Shown here piece after piece: positions 24,849 to 36,377 of a stretch of 64,000 bases of DNA. Position 1 is the stretch's first letter, and the number at the start of each line of letters is the position of its first letter. Source of the DNA: Patiria miniata (lineage: Eukaryota > Echinodermata > Asteroidea > Valvatida > Asterinidae); assembly GCF_015706575.1 (NCBI RefSeq), contig NW_024037069.1:45442347-45506346 (forward strand), read 5' to 3'. The position numbers were made by a program, and so were the translations under genes. The notes under the pieces are model-generated. The model was not told the DNA's origin. It saw only the letters and a program-made list of their open reading frames with translations, and did not search any database.

Positions 24849-27800
24849 CTACTTTCCTTTTGTCTTCTTAGCTGACAGGCTCTTGGGCGTTACTTTCCCT
24901 GGTTTTGCTTTTCTGGCCATCTGGGCTTTCCTCAAGGATGTGCCCACTTTAGGTTTTTCTTTGACAAGCATTCTCGCTGGTTTCTTCACAAGATCTTTAA
25001 GATCATCAACCTCTTCTTCTGATGCAGCTTTTCGTTTTGTCGCTTTCTTCTGACCTCCTGCATCCTCCGAGCTTTGAGATTTCTTGGCCGCTTCTTTCGT
25101 GGCTGGATTCTTCTTGGAACGTTTGCTGAACCTCTTCGCTTTGGCGTCTTCTTCGGGCGAGATTCTCGGTTTGGCTTGCAATGCTTTATCCCCGGTCACT
25201 TCTAGTTGCTTTTTCACTGTTGGTCAAGACAAGTACAAGTTAGTCACAAGTCAAATCAGGAGTCGTATCACAATTCAACCCAAAGCATCAGGGAAAGAAT
25301 GATGACCAAGTATGCCTTTGCTGCACACCTTTGAATAGCTAGTCTTTTTACTTTTAATCACAACTCTCTTTAATTATAATATCATCAACTTTCCCAACTA
25401 CAGTCTACAGGGTGTCTAAAAAAAACCCTGAATCCTCAAAGCGCCCTATTTTTCATAGTTTTTAAAAATCATATAAGAAGTTGATCAAATAGTCCATCCC
25501 ATTATTTCTAAATGGATAAATGACCATTGTTTTAAGAAATAAAAAAATTAACTGAACCAACTAAAGAAAGAAAAATTAAAACATGAAAGAAAGTAAAACT
25601 ACCCCCCACCCAAAATCCATTACATTCCTAACAAATGACAATTGAGACCGTGGACAGATTGAAATATGGGCACTTATTTTAATTAGTCATAACTCAATAA
25701 AAATATAACCCAATTGGAAAGATTTGTTTGGTGTTGAAAAGCTAATGGACTATACTTTCTAAATATGTATAGCTAAATGCAATGCATTTTTTAAAAGCTG
25801 TGAAAAAGAAGCTGCTCTATTGGGTTAGTTTTTATTGTTAGACACCATGTACTTAAAGTTATGCAAACTGTACATGCACATACAGTTGGTAATTCACACT
25901 GTCGAAAAATTTTTGCTTGACAAATGTCCCAAAATAACTGGGGGAGTTTTTCAAACGAAACAGTAAGAACAAAACTTTGCTGTGCAAAAGTAAGTAACAA
26001 GCTAGAAGTCATTCAGTTATTTTTCTTGTAGCTGGTTCTTAGCTGAGAAATATATTTTTTTGGAAGCAAAACCCATAAACTTGGGCTGGCCGAGGTTTCT
26101 GTAAAAAAAACCTACTCCCAACACAAATACAAGAAAAAATCCGAGAAAAATACAAATAATACATGAAGTTACGGACGGTAAAATCAGCAGTAAGTGTAAA
26201 TTTGCGATGACACCACGTGAAGCAAACCTTTTTTTGTTCTAGATAGAACACTCTGCCTGTCGTTAAGAGAGTCAAAATTACCATTTCAAGAAATTGAAAC
26301 TTACATCTCCAGATATCCCTGTGGTTTACATCGGTATTCGTATCCCATCCTTTGAACACCAATGATGTGTGCAATGTCAGTGAGACAGACTCATCGGTGC
26401 GGACATACAGAGACTTGATGTTGTACCAGCCATAGGGGATACTGGCCGTCACGCCTTGCACGGCCGCCATGATGTTCTCTGTTACTTGGTCTATGGTCAT
26501 ACCGGTGTGAGCAGCTGTTAGGTGACTAATACAAAACAAAAGAAAAATGCAGAGATTAACTCTTAATGTTTCATGACTTTTTTGTTCACTCCTAAAAAAT
26601 CCTGTACTCTGCATGAGAGATGAGGGTTAGAGTACTCTTGCAGGCGGTATTTTGTTTTGTCATTTGACTGAGCATGGAAATGCGATATGATCTATAATAT
26701 TCCATACTTTCATGCATAAATGAGTGCAAGTTCCTACACAAAGCCAATGGAAACACACGATATTTGGTTAAACGCACTGAAAAATTTGCATAAAATATGC
26801 CTGATTTTTTAAAAATTGGTCTGAAAACATCCACAACACATCAATGTGCCAACTCAGAAAGGCTTGGCATGTACAAGAATTCAGAGCAATATCAGAAAAT
26901 AATGCATGGTGGGGGTAGGGTCGATCTCCCATAATACTTTGAAGGTAAATCCTGCAAATTTTTCCAAATACTTCTGCTGGATATTGATGGATCGTGGAGG
27001 AATATTATACCATTAAATAAGCACTTATTTGTTTATGAGAAATGATTTACAATGATTTAGGATTCTATGAGAAGGGTGGGCTTATTTATTTATCTCGCCA
27101 GATTTTGCAATGAAATTTCCACTATTATCCACCAGCAGTAGCCAGTAATACATGCATCTTGACCTGAAGAAAATGAACCAAATTACTCACTTTGTGTTAC
27201 CACGATTTGTGTTGATGAAGTACGTCGCGTTGATGGCTTTCAGAATTTCTGACTTCAAATCCCCTTTCTTGATGTCCACGGTGATGGGGTACCTACAAGT
27301 TTAACAGAAAAAATACAAACTTGTATGGAATATGTGCATGAATTCATTTGGCTAAATTGAATTAATTTTTTTTTTTAAATGTTTGTTAGCTGGGCTGCCT
27401 GTACATGTAATAGAAAGTGACATCAACTTGGATCAATGCAATAGAACGGATGGCAAATACGACTAAACAGAGAGGGAAATATGGCAAGACATCAGACTTT
27501 CCCAACCCTATGGAGTCTGTGCACAAGTACCCCTTAAGTGGTTACGCACGGAGACGATTGCAGTGATTGAAGTGGCCATCTTCAGCAGCTTTTAAAGTCT
27601 TACTTTTTCCTTCGGTAGAATTCTTTGCCCAGATGGACATGCATCAGTCTGAAGACTCGCTCATCAGCTAGGAAGATGTCATAACGCTTTGCTAGTTGTC
27701 TTCGGGACTCAAATTCCTTGTACTCCTTCTTCAGTACTTGCAGGGGCATGATCTGAAATAAAACACAACCAAATCAACATTTCATCAGTTGTTTTTATTG

Positions 27801-30800
27801 TTCCGTCTTTTCAACAGACTCTTTACAAAAAGTGTAGAGGGCGCTATGTTTCCAAGCAATAGGGTTGAGTAAGGAGATATTCCACTGGCTCACATACGCT
27901 TTTCTATAAATGCATAACAGGATATATGTCTGACCTTTGACCTACCTCATTGACCTCTGTGACACCTTTGCTTTGTAGAAGTTCTTGGTAGTGTCTTGCT
28001 GTAGCTTCAGTGTCGAGTTTGTCGTCATCCTTGGTGAACAAGCAAACCTCGGTCTCTGGTGTTCTCAATGGATGAGGAATATCTCTAAATTACATAAAAC
28101 ATTAGAGGCAACACTGTTGAAAATGTTAAATAAATATCAAAGTCACTTCTTTTTCTTTTTGCAGTGATTTAGTACTCAGAACTCAAACTCATACTAAATA
28201 AGATGATGACTTTTAACTCATTGCTTGGCGAATGGCAATATTGTGCATCATCACGTATGAGTTGTGCAGGATTCCATGACATTTTCCTGGCTGTTTTCTT
28301 GAAAAAAAACTTTCCATGACTCCTTGTAAATAAGAAAATTCCATGACTTTTCCATAACTTTCCATGACGCTTCAAAGTCCAGGATTTTCCATAACTGTAG
28401 GAACCGTGAAAGAATGGACATTGAATACAAGGGACTTGTTACAAGGTCTTACATCCGATAAGTCTTGGCCTTCTTGCCGGCAATCTTCCAGAGGGATATG
28501 ACAAGCTTGATCTGACTGAATTCATTCAGGAGGACCGTCTGCGATGCTTGGTCATTTCTCTTCTTGTGGAAAGCTAGCAGGGCTGCTGCCGCTTCTCTCA
28601 CCTAACCAAACAATTCATCATTTCAAAAATATCTATTAATTCATATCAGACCATCGGTACTTTGTTTATCACCACTTTCACAATTATTCACAAATACTGT
28701 AGACTTGCAAATATAATGAGACCAAATATGATTTTGATTCGATTCCCGATGACCTTTGGGGAAATTTACATATTTTTTATAATTCATACAGAGATATCTG
28801 TCAACATTTCTTCTTGAAGTAGTAAATTTAAAAAAAAATTACATTGGAAGAGTTTGTTTCCAAAATGTGCTAAAGGCCATTCTGTTGTCTCTTAGAATCT
28901 CACCCTCCCATGGCTGCCCAATATCAGTTTGATGGCTGTTATACAGTTATAAACAATTTAAGAATATAATAAAGCATAAAATGTAGTGAAATATACTCTG
29001 CATACTGTTCTATTAGTTTTCATAACCGTGCAATTTTGTCACTTTTTTGCACATGGATATATTGCATCTATAATATTAAATTCATCCATTTTGTTACTTT
29101 CTCACCATATAAAGTAAAGCCTCAGTGAACAAAACCAATGATGTGGCTATCGTTATGGCATCCGTATCTGCCAACTGCTAAATGTTACTGCATTGCATCA
29201 ACACCATTGCGACTCTATATCAGGTTTATAACTGCCCTTCCAACCAGAGCGCTTTGATAGCTTGATTGGTTAAATGTTGGACTTTCATCATGTTCCTGCC
29301 GAAGGTCCTGCGATCGAAGCCGTGCTGAGAATTTTTGTTTTTCTTTTTTGTTCTTAAAAATAAGATAGGCAAATTTTTTTCCCCCTTTTTTCTTAGTCAT
29401 GTTAGTGGAATAGTGATCCATGGCTTTGGAGGATTTTTTAAAACTGCTCCTTTCCCAGCCATTAGGATAACACATTTAAGGGTGCATACCTGCAAATAAA
29501 CTCCCATAGACACTAGTGCTAAATGCCCGTACTTCAAAATTCTTTTAAAAATACTCAAAACTCTCACAGGTATTCAAGCTGCACAGAAAAATGATGATCA
29601 ATGTGTCATCTTTCATTTTCTTTTCAATTTATGGTGGGTTGACCATTGACTTTTCGAGATATTTTCACGCAAAGAAGACGACCCCTGTTTTCCCCAAAGC
29701 GGAAAAGTAGCCATCTTGAAAAACGATCCCTCCACAACATGGCAAAATAGCGCCACTTTCGAGCCCAATAGCATCCAAAATGCTCAGAATTGGAAGCCCC
29801 AAGTCCGGGCTAGAGGTTCACTACCATATCTCTTCAATTCCCCAATTTTACGGCGCTCAGAACTCTCTAAAATAGAATATTTTGAGGGTATAACTTTTAT
29901 TCATGAGCTTGGCGGATCGATTTACAGGTGTGTACCCTATAATAGCAGGCAACTTTTAAATTTTAACACAAAATCACATTCAGGACAAGCAGAATATCTC
30001 CAAAGTCAATATTTTGGAAAAAAAAAATGAAAGAAAAATATTATCCGAGGTAGATATTAAGCCCGAAAATAGTGATTGTTTTGCCCCTGCTAAGCTGTAG
30101 AGCGCCCCCAGCGACAATAAATTGAGTTCCAGCTACTTTTAAGCTCAAAATGCCCCCCCCCCCCCTTTCAAGTATCAATTGTTGTAATCGGGTGATAGCC
30201 TACTGCTCCCTTATGATTTGGAAGCATCCGTTACGGCAAAAAAACCTTGTTGATACCTTTAAAACACTTTTTCCCCCTCCCCGTAGGTTCCGCCCACTGA
30301 AAAGACCACTGCCGCGGCACAGCGCATGCGCGAAACGGCCATCTTTGTGATTCTTTATAGGGTGCATACCTGCAAATAAACTCCCATAGACACTAGTGCT
30401 AAATGCCCGTACTTCAAAATTCTTTTAAAAATACTCAAAACTCTCACAGGTATTCAAGCTGCACAGAAAAATGATGATCAATGTGTCATCTTTCATTTTC
30501 TTTTCAATTTATGGTGGGTTGACCATTGACTTTTCGAGATATTTTCACGCAAAGAAGACGACCCCTGTTTTCCCCAAAGCGGAAAAGTAGCCATCTTGAA
30601 AAACGATCCCTCCACAACATGGCAAAATAGCGCCACTTTCGAGCCCAATAGCATCCAAAATGCTCAGAATTGGAAGCCCCAAGTCCGGGCTAGAGGTTCA
30701 CTACCATATCTCTTCAATTCCCCAATTTTACGGCGCTCAGAACTCTCTAAAATAGAATATTTTGAGGGTATAACTTTTATTCATGAGCTTGGCGGATCGA

Positions 30801-33800
30801 TTTACAGGTGTGTACCCTATAATAGCAGGCAACTTTTAAATTTTAACACAAAATCACATTCAGGACAAGCAGAATATCTCCAAAGTCAATATTTTGGAAA
30901 AAAAAAATGAAAGAAAAATATTATCCGAGGTAGATATTAAGCCCGAAAATAGTGATTGTTTTGCCCCTGCTAAGCTGTAGAGCGCCCCCAGCGACAATAA
31001 ATTGAGTTCCAGCTACTTTTAAGCTGGGTCATTCCGTGTCAAATCAACACGCTTTTGGACCCGACCCTCACAGATTGAAACGATATTTGGTGTGATGATT
31101 GGCCTATATGAGAAACCCCCAGAACTGAATTTTTTTGTAAATTGACTCGTTAGTTTTTGAGATACGGGTCAACGAACTTTTGACTAATTAGCATGACCTC
31201 CGAACTTTAAATACTTGTATCTCAAAAACTATAGCGCCTACAAAGCCAAGTTGTACATCATATTAAAGCTCTTTGAATGGCCTCCATTTCATAAAATAAA
31301 ACCAAAATCGTAGCATGAAGTGCAGAGAAAATGCGTAACAAAATGACCTTTGACCTCGAATTACGAAAAACAATATGCTTCAAATTTTGTAATTATTTTT
31401 CAAATGTTAGTTTATGATGTCAGCAACAATCTTAAAAAAAAATTGGGATGGGCGCTCTTAAAGTTTTTAGGTTATGATTTTTTGAAGAAAGCCTGTCCAT
31501 GAAAAAGTATGCATAATATTAAATGTACATGTATGTACATGTACATGTACATGTACATGTATACTTGTACTGTGTACATATGTACATGTGCCATTTTACT
31601 TGTGCATCATGTTTGCCCTTTACAACCATATAGTCTCAACTCAAAGGGCAGAACAAAATTACTTATAAAAAATATATTATACCGGTCTATGTTACTTTCA
31701 TTTTTTGCTCAACCAAAGTCTGTGTTGCAGTGTTCATCTCCTCGGCGGAGATCTTGTATACGCGTCCTGTTTCAGTGAACGGTTCCACTGCTGTTAGTAC
31801 ATCCTTGCCATGAATTACAAGTGTGTCTGGTCGATAGGGGAACTTGAAAGATGGAGATGGCCCATGGGGATGAAGGAAACTCAGTTCCACTTCTTGGGAT
31901 GCTGGAAGGATCTCCTGAACACATGCTAGCCACCAGTAACAGTCATACATCACTGTAACATACCCCTTGATATCTGCAAAATCAATACATGCAGTTTGTC
32001 CATGGACTTGGAGACAAACTGGTTCCTCCCTTGAGTCTGAGGAGGAGGAAAAATCACGCACCTTAATTTTGTCTTTAGACATCGGACAAAAACAGTGCAG
32101 CTTTTGTGTTCCTGGAATGGTACGTGCAATTTGGAATCTTTGCCTGAGAATATCCGCTTCATTCTTGTATTGCTCTGTTGTTGCAAAAGCGAAGTCAATA
32201 CTCATTCTCTGAGAAGTAGCAAATTCATACAGCTGCCAAGGGGTCATAATCTGCTGATCCAAAGGTCGCTGGAGACTAGCTCTTGCTGCAAGGCGTTTAA
32301 CAGTTCCTCCAATTCCATCAGATGGGCCTTTCCCGTGGGAGATTGCAAAAAAATGCCAATCTGCTGGTACACCAAAATCCTCTTCGTGATGGCACAAGTT
32401 GATGAAATTCTTGAGGTTCTTGTACTGAGCAGCACAACCATCTGAGAAGTACAATATCTTCTTGAAACTTCCAATCTTATTAGTGAGAAATTGAAGGAGC
32501 AATTTCTGGAACAGATGTACTGTTACAGTATCATGGGTATTACAGTCTGAGATGACGACAAAGCTTAGGTGCTCATCAAGTTTGCCTTCTTGTTGGAAGT
32601 AGCACACCTAGGGGTGAATTGTAGCCTGTAGATTGTTCCAGTGGAATGACTGGGCAGCATCCTGAACTACAAAACTGTAATTTTCTGCAAAATCTGCAAT
32701 GACCAAGATTTCGCTTGGTTCCATGTTGTCTTTAGTGTGCTGGAGAAAGTGACTCTGCTGTTTGGCAATAAAGTCATGATGTAGTAACTTGCGGAGAGTA
32801 GCCATGAAGGAATCCAAAAAATCATCCACTGTATGAATTTTGGTTTCAAGTGTTAAACTGTTGAACGCCTTGCAGCAAGAGCTAGTCTCCAGCGACCTTT
32901 GGATCAGCAGATCATGACCCCTTGGCAGCTGTATGAATTTGCTACTTCTCAGAAAATGAGTACTGACTTCGCTTTTGCAACAACAGAGCAATACAAGAAT
33001 GAAGCGGATATTCTCAGGCAAAGATTCCAAATTGCACGTACCATTCCAGGAACACAAAAGCTGCACTGTTTTTGTCCGATGTCTAAAGACAAAATTAAGG
33101 TGCGTGATTTTTCCTCCTCCTCAGACTCAAGGGAGGAACCAGTTTGTCTCCAAGTCCATGGACAAACTGCATGTATTGATTTTGCAGATATCAAGGGATA
33201 TGTTACAGTGATGTATGACTGTTACTGGTGGCTAGCATGTGTTCAGGAGATCCTTCCAGCATCCCAAGAAGTGGAACTGAGTTTCCTTCATCCCCATGGG
33301 CCATCTCCATCTTTCAAGTTCCCCTATCGACCAGTAATTCATGGCAAGGATGTACTAACAGCAGTGGAACCGTTCACTGAAACAGGACGCGTATACAAGA
33401 TCTCCGCCGAGGAGATGAACACTGCAACACAGACTTTGGTTGAGCAAAAAATGAAAGTAACGTGGACCGGTATAACATATTTTTTATAAGTAATTTTGTT
33501 CTGCCCTTAATATATATATGAGTTGAGACTATATGGTTGTAAAGGGCAAACATGATGCACAGGTAAAATGTACACATGTACATGTACACAGTACAAGTAT
33601 ACATGTACATTTAATATTATGCATACTTTTTCATGGACAGGCTTTCTTCAAAAAATCATAACCTAAAAACTTTAAGAGCGCCCATCCCAATTTTTTTTTA
33701 AGATTGTTGCTGACATCATTAACTAACATTTGAAAAAAAATTACAAAATTTGAAGCATATTGTTTTTCGTAATTCGAGGTCAAAGGTCATTTTGTTACGC

Positions 33801-35060
33801 ATTTTCTCTGCACTTCATGCTACGATTTTGGTTTTATTTTATGAAATGGAGGCCATTCAAAGAGCTTTAATATGATGTACAACTTGGCTTTGTAGGCGCT
33901 ATAGTTTTTGAGATACAAGTATTTAAAGTTCGGAGGTCATGCTAATTAGTCAAAAGTTCGTTGACCCGTATCTCAAAAACTAACGAGTCAATTTACAAAA
34001 AAATTCAGTTCTGGGGGTTTCTCATATAGGCCAATCATCACACCAAATATCGTTTCAATCTGTGAGGGTCGGGTCCAAAAGCGTGTTGATTTGACACGGA
34101 ATGACCCAGCTCAAAATGCCCCCCCCCCCCTTTTCAAGTATCAATTGTTGTAATCGGGTGATAGCCTACTGCTCCCTTATGATTTGGAAGCATCCGTTAC
34201 GGCAAAAAAACCTTGTTGATACCTTTAAAACACTTTTTCCCCCTCCCCGTAGGTTCCGCCCACTGAAAAGACCACTGCCGCGGCACAGCGCATGCGCGAA
34301 ACGGCCATCTTTGTGATTCTTTATAGGGTGCATACCTGCAAATAAACTCCCATAGACACTAGTGCTAAATGCCCGTACTTCAAAATTCTTTTAAAAATAC
34401 TCAAAACTCTCACAGGTATTCAAGCTGCACAGAAAAATGATGATCAATGTGTCATCTTTCATTTTCTTTTCAATTTATGGTGGGTTGACCATTGACTTTT
34501 CGAGATATTTTCACGCAAAGAAGACGACCCCTGTTTTCCCCAAAGCGGAAAAGTAGCCATCTTGAAAAACGATCCCTCCACAACATGGCAAAATAGCGCC
34601 ACTTTCGAGCCCAATAGCATCCAAAATGCTCAGAATTGGAAGCCCCAAGTCCGGGCTAGAGGTTCACTACCATATCTCTTCAATTCCCCAATTTTACGGC
34701 GCTCAGAACTCTCTAAAATAGAATATTTTGAGGGTATAACTTTTATTCATGAGCTTGGCGGATCGATTTACAGGTGTGTACCCTTAAAGGTTGCATTTTT
34801 AACACGCACTAAAAACAAGACAGCCAACTTGATGTCAGCGCCCTCATGTGGTCCCTGACAGAAAGGCACTTAAAGTTATGCGCATAAATCCCCGACTACT
34901 TAGACTATTCTTAGTAACGTTACTCATGCTGTTTGAGGATATATGGCATAGACCAAGATTTTGTAGACGAGTCCATAATGTGCCACAAAGGACTACTTAC
35001 AGTTTTTTCATTGAGTCGGCTCTTTTCAATGCCTTTGAGTGTCGGTTTTTCTTGTGCCAT
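24849..35060 (-). CDS. RSL1D1: Ribosomal L1 domain-containing protein 1 (7 coding exons)
   Basis: Exons in order: 35060-35001, 28601-28453, 28084-27946, 27752-27604, 27292-27191, 26525-26305, 25216-24849. The phases agree and sum to 1188 nt, giving 395 residues plus TAG. Exon 1 encodes only 20 residues (MAQEKPTLKG start). The L1-type fold runs from about 20 to 265, with family blocks EVCLFTKDD, LKKEYKEFESRRQLAKRYDIFLADERVFRLM and GKEFYRRKKYP. The C-terminal 120 residues are Lys/Ala/Ser-rich and very basic, as expected for a nucleolar protein. Human RSL1D1 acts in nucleolar and ribosome-biogenesis functions. The tail is shorter than in human. Intron 1 is 6.4 kb and holds nested transposons; the other introns are about 0.2-1.1 kb. 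Confidence 0.93.
29240..29345 (+). repeat. tRNA-like SINE fragment (family 2)
   Basis: TAGCTTGATTGGTTAAATG resembles an A box / D arm, and GGTCCTGCGATCGAAGCC lies at a B-box-like distance and resembles a T arm. It is followed by a T-rich stretch. It lies in RSL1D1 intron 1, just left of the TTAA-flanked complex. The tRNA of origin cannot be told. Confidence 0.5.
29480..29937 (+). repeat. 458-bp MITE unit 1
   Basis: It begins GGGTGCATACCTGCAAAT and ends CAGGTGTGTACCC, imperfect inverted ends. It is followed by TATAATAG of the spacer rather than TTAA. It appears identical to unit 2 across the parts compared. Confidence 0.85.
29938..30359 (+). repeat. 422-bp spacer 1 (carries the empty insertion site)
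   Basis: It begins TATAATAGCAGG and ends TTCTTTATA. Near 30143 it reads TTTTAAGCTCAAAATGCC, which is the uninterrupted version of the site disrupted in spacer 2. A run of 12 C follows. Confidence 0.85.
30360..30817 (+). repeat. 458-bp MITE unit 2
   Basis: Same sequence and ends as unit 1. It continues into spacer 2 (30818-31025), which is interrupted at AGCT by the palindromic transposon. Confidence 0.85.
31687..32855 (-). pseudogene. 5'-truncated transposase-like gene with an in-frame stop
   Basis: Minus-strand reading from the loop into the left arm. The first block (about 32855-32611) includes HTVDDFLDSFMATLRKLL and VIADFAENYSFVVQDAAQSF. A single TAG (32608-32610) interrupts it. The same frame then continues for 306 codons to 31687, with FVVISDCNTHDT, ILYFSDGCAAQYKN, WHFFAISHGKGPSDGIGGTV and a C-terminal domain. 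The Asp-containing motifs (ADFAEN, FSDG) suggest an RNase H-like DDE/D core; the SHGKGPSDGIGGTVKR block is one I associate with uncharacterised transposon-borne proteins in invertebrates. The N-terminus is lost at the arm junction, so the gene is not functional as it stands. Confidence 0.7.
32899..33489 (+). pseudogene. Inverted duplicate of the transposase C-terminal part
   Basis: The 196-codon frame in the right arm repeats the C-terminal 190 or so residues of the minus-strand frame almost exactly. It differs by a few substitutions and a short deletion after FPYRP. It starts inside the protein (PWQLYEFATSQ block) and has no N-terminal catalytic part. It is open only because the arm is young, and is not an independent gene. 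Confidence 0.85.
34326..34783 (+). repeat. 458-bp MITE unit 3 (right outer end)
   Basis: Same sequence as units 1 and 2, but here the terminal CAGGTGTGTACCC is followed by TTAA. This makes it the right boundary of the whole insertion. Confidence 0.87.
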
Positions 35061-35627
35061 CCTCACGAATCTAGCCACAACCAAGTCTGAAATTGCATGA
35101 AATATGCACGTGTTTCACCGTATAGACTGGTTCCTTTAACTATATCGAGCCGCACTGTTAAAAGACGTCTGGAGATCTACCAGCGTAGGGAAGACATTGC
35201 GCCCTCTCACGGCCAGATTTGTAGAGTGAATTATCCTCACGGATATCGGACATGTCGGAGATGGACAAAAAGATTTTTTTCCCCCAAACATGCTGGTTTT
35301 CTTTTCTCCAGTCGATTTCATTAACAAAATACATGTACAAAGTTTGCGAAACAAAGCTAGGGAAAACCCCACTAGACATTGTCCTTGTCAAATAAGACAT
35401 TTATTCCACTGCCCTTTATAGGGGGTCTAAAATGGAACTTTTGAATCTCAAAAAACAAAACCTTTTCAATGGAAAAGTCCACCGACACAAAGTTAACTTT
35501 TTTGGGAGGGTGGAGGGGATGGGGTAGGTGGGGGAAAATGAAGTTTGAGGGGCTTTTATACAGCCCACTTTATTCCCCCTAACATTGGCGATATTTAACC
35601 TGGACCTGCTAGGTACCTTGTGCCCGG

Positions 35628-35752
35628 TTACACTTCTATGTTCCGACACCCCTATGTTCCGACTGCACATATTCCTAATCCTAACCCTAACCCTAACCGG
35701 GAGTAACACAATCTAGGTTGTCGGAACATAGGGGTGTCGGAACATAGAGCAG
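35628..35752. repeat. Inverted CTATGTTCCGACACC repeats around a telomere-like CCCTAA tract
   Basis: CTATGTTCCGACACCCCTAT on the left is mirrored by the complementary GTCGGAACATAGGGGTGTCG on the right. The centre has CCTAACCCTAACCCTAACC (about 35676-35698), the animal telomere motif. It lies in the short gap between MRPS34 and RSL1D1. The arms are about 28 bases, so the segment could fold on itself. Confidence 0.8.
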
Positions 35753-36377
35753 TCACCTTATGCCCTATTAGCCCCTTTGTGACTAAATTGCAGAGCAGCA
35801 CTTTAGCAGCACACCCCAAGGTACACAACAATTCCAAATGAGGCATCATGAACAATGAAAAGGTCGTTGGTTCTTGCTCTCGTCCCCTCCTTTCTTAGTT
35901 AAAAACTTGATTTAGAGACCTTGAACCAGCCTTCCATTTAGCTCTCATTATGTCAATCATTCACTCATTGCCAATCTGAACAGATATATCCCTCGTTAGT
36001 TTTCATACAGTGCTACAGACCACAGGTTATAATTGTTAAGCCCAAACTACATCATAAGTCCCAACTTGAGTTGGGCTGTCCAATCATGCATTTTAACACA
36101 CACGTGATACAAAGCACAAGAGAAACTCATGTAGACACATTTTTTAAATGAATTCTGGCATGAAAACTATGCCGAGTCCAAAACCATCCCAGTTAGGATG
36201 GGAACTTGGGACTGATAATATAGTTGAGCCGTGGCATTATTACTGGAGCCTAAAAACTGAATGAGAACCACTTATTTTTTTCACAAGGCTCCATGCACAG
36301 ACACTCTGAGAGCACTTCAGTGTGTAGTTCACAGAGTCTGTTCTTCCAAGGTTTTTGAAGTTCAACAGTCTTGTTTT

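Larger units (their letters stand above)
31026..34107. mobile_element. 3.08-kb palindromic DNA transposon with 1.25-1.28-kb inverted arms
   Basis: The element starts GGGTCATTCCGTGTCAAATC and ends with its exact complement. It is flanked by AGCT on both sides (31022-31025 and 34108-34111). The sister spacer at about 30143 has a single AGCT, proving insertion with a 4-bp duplication. The left arm (31026-32305) and right arm (32856-34107) are inverted near-identical copies; the 550-bp loop is unique. Each arm holds a TGTACA microsatellite near its middle. The unique loop plus left arm encode a transposase-like frame on the minus strand. The right arm carries an inverted duplicate of its C-terminal part. 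Confidence 0.92.
29480..34783. mobile_element. TTAA-flanked composite: triplicated 458-bp MITE with a nested palindromic transposon
   Basis: TTAA lies directly outside both ends (29476-29479 and 34784-34787). The outer ends are GGGTGCATACCTGCAAAT and, in reverse complement, GGGTACACACCTGTAAAT. Inside are three near-identical 458-bp units (29480-29937, 30360-30817, 34326-34783) separated by two copies of a 422-bp spacer (29938-30359; and 30818-31025 plus 34112-34325). The second spacer is split by the transposon at 31026-34107. The direct-repeat period is 880 bp. The third unit is offset by exactly 880 + 3082 + 4. A 104-residue open frame repeated in units 1 and 2 is incidental. Confidence 0.88.

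Noticed and set aside
29716..34858. Three 98-104-codon frames with the same sequence
   Set aside because: They are copies of one frame inside the triplicated MITE and have no recognisable domain. The third is truncated by leaving the unit.
35676..35698. True telomere or scaffold end
   Set aside because: Only about four CCCTAA units, inside unique sequence with genes on both sides.
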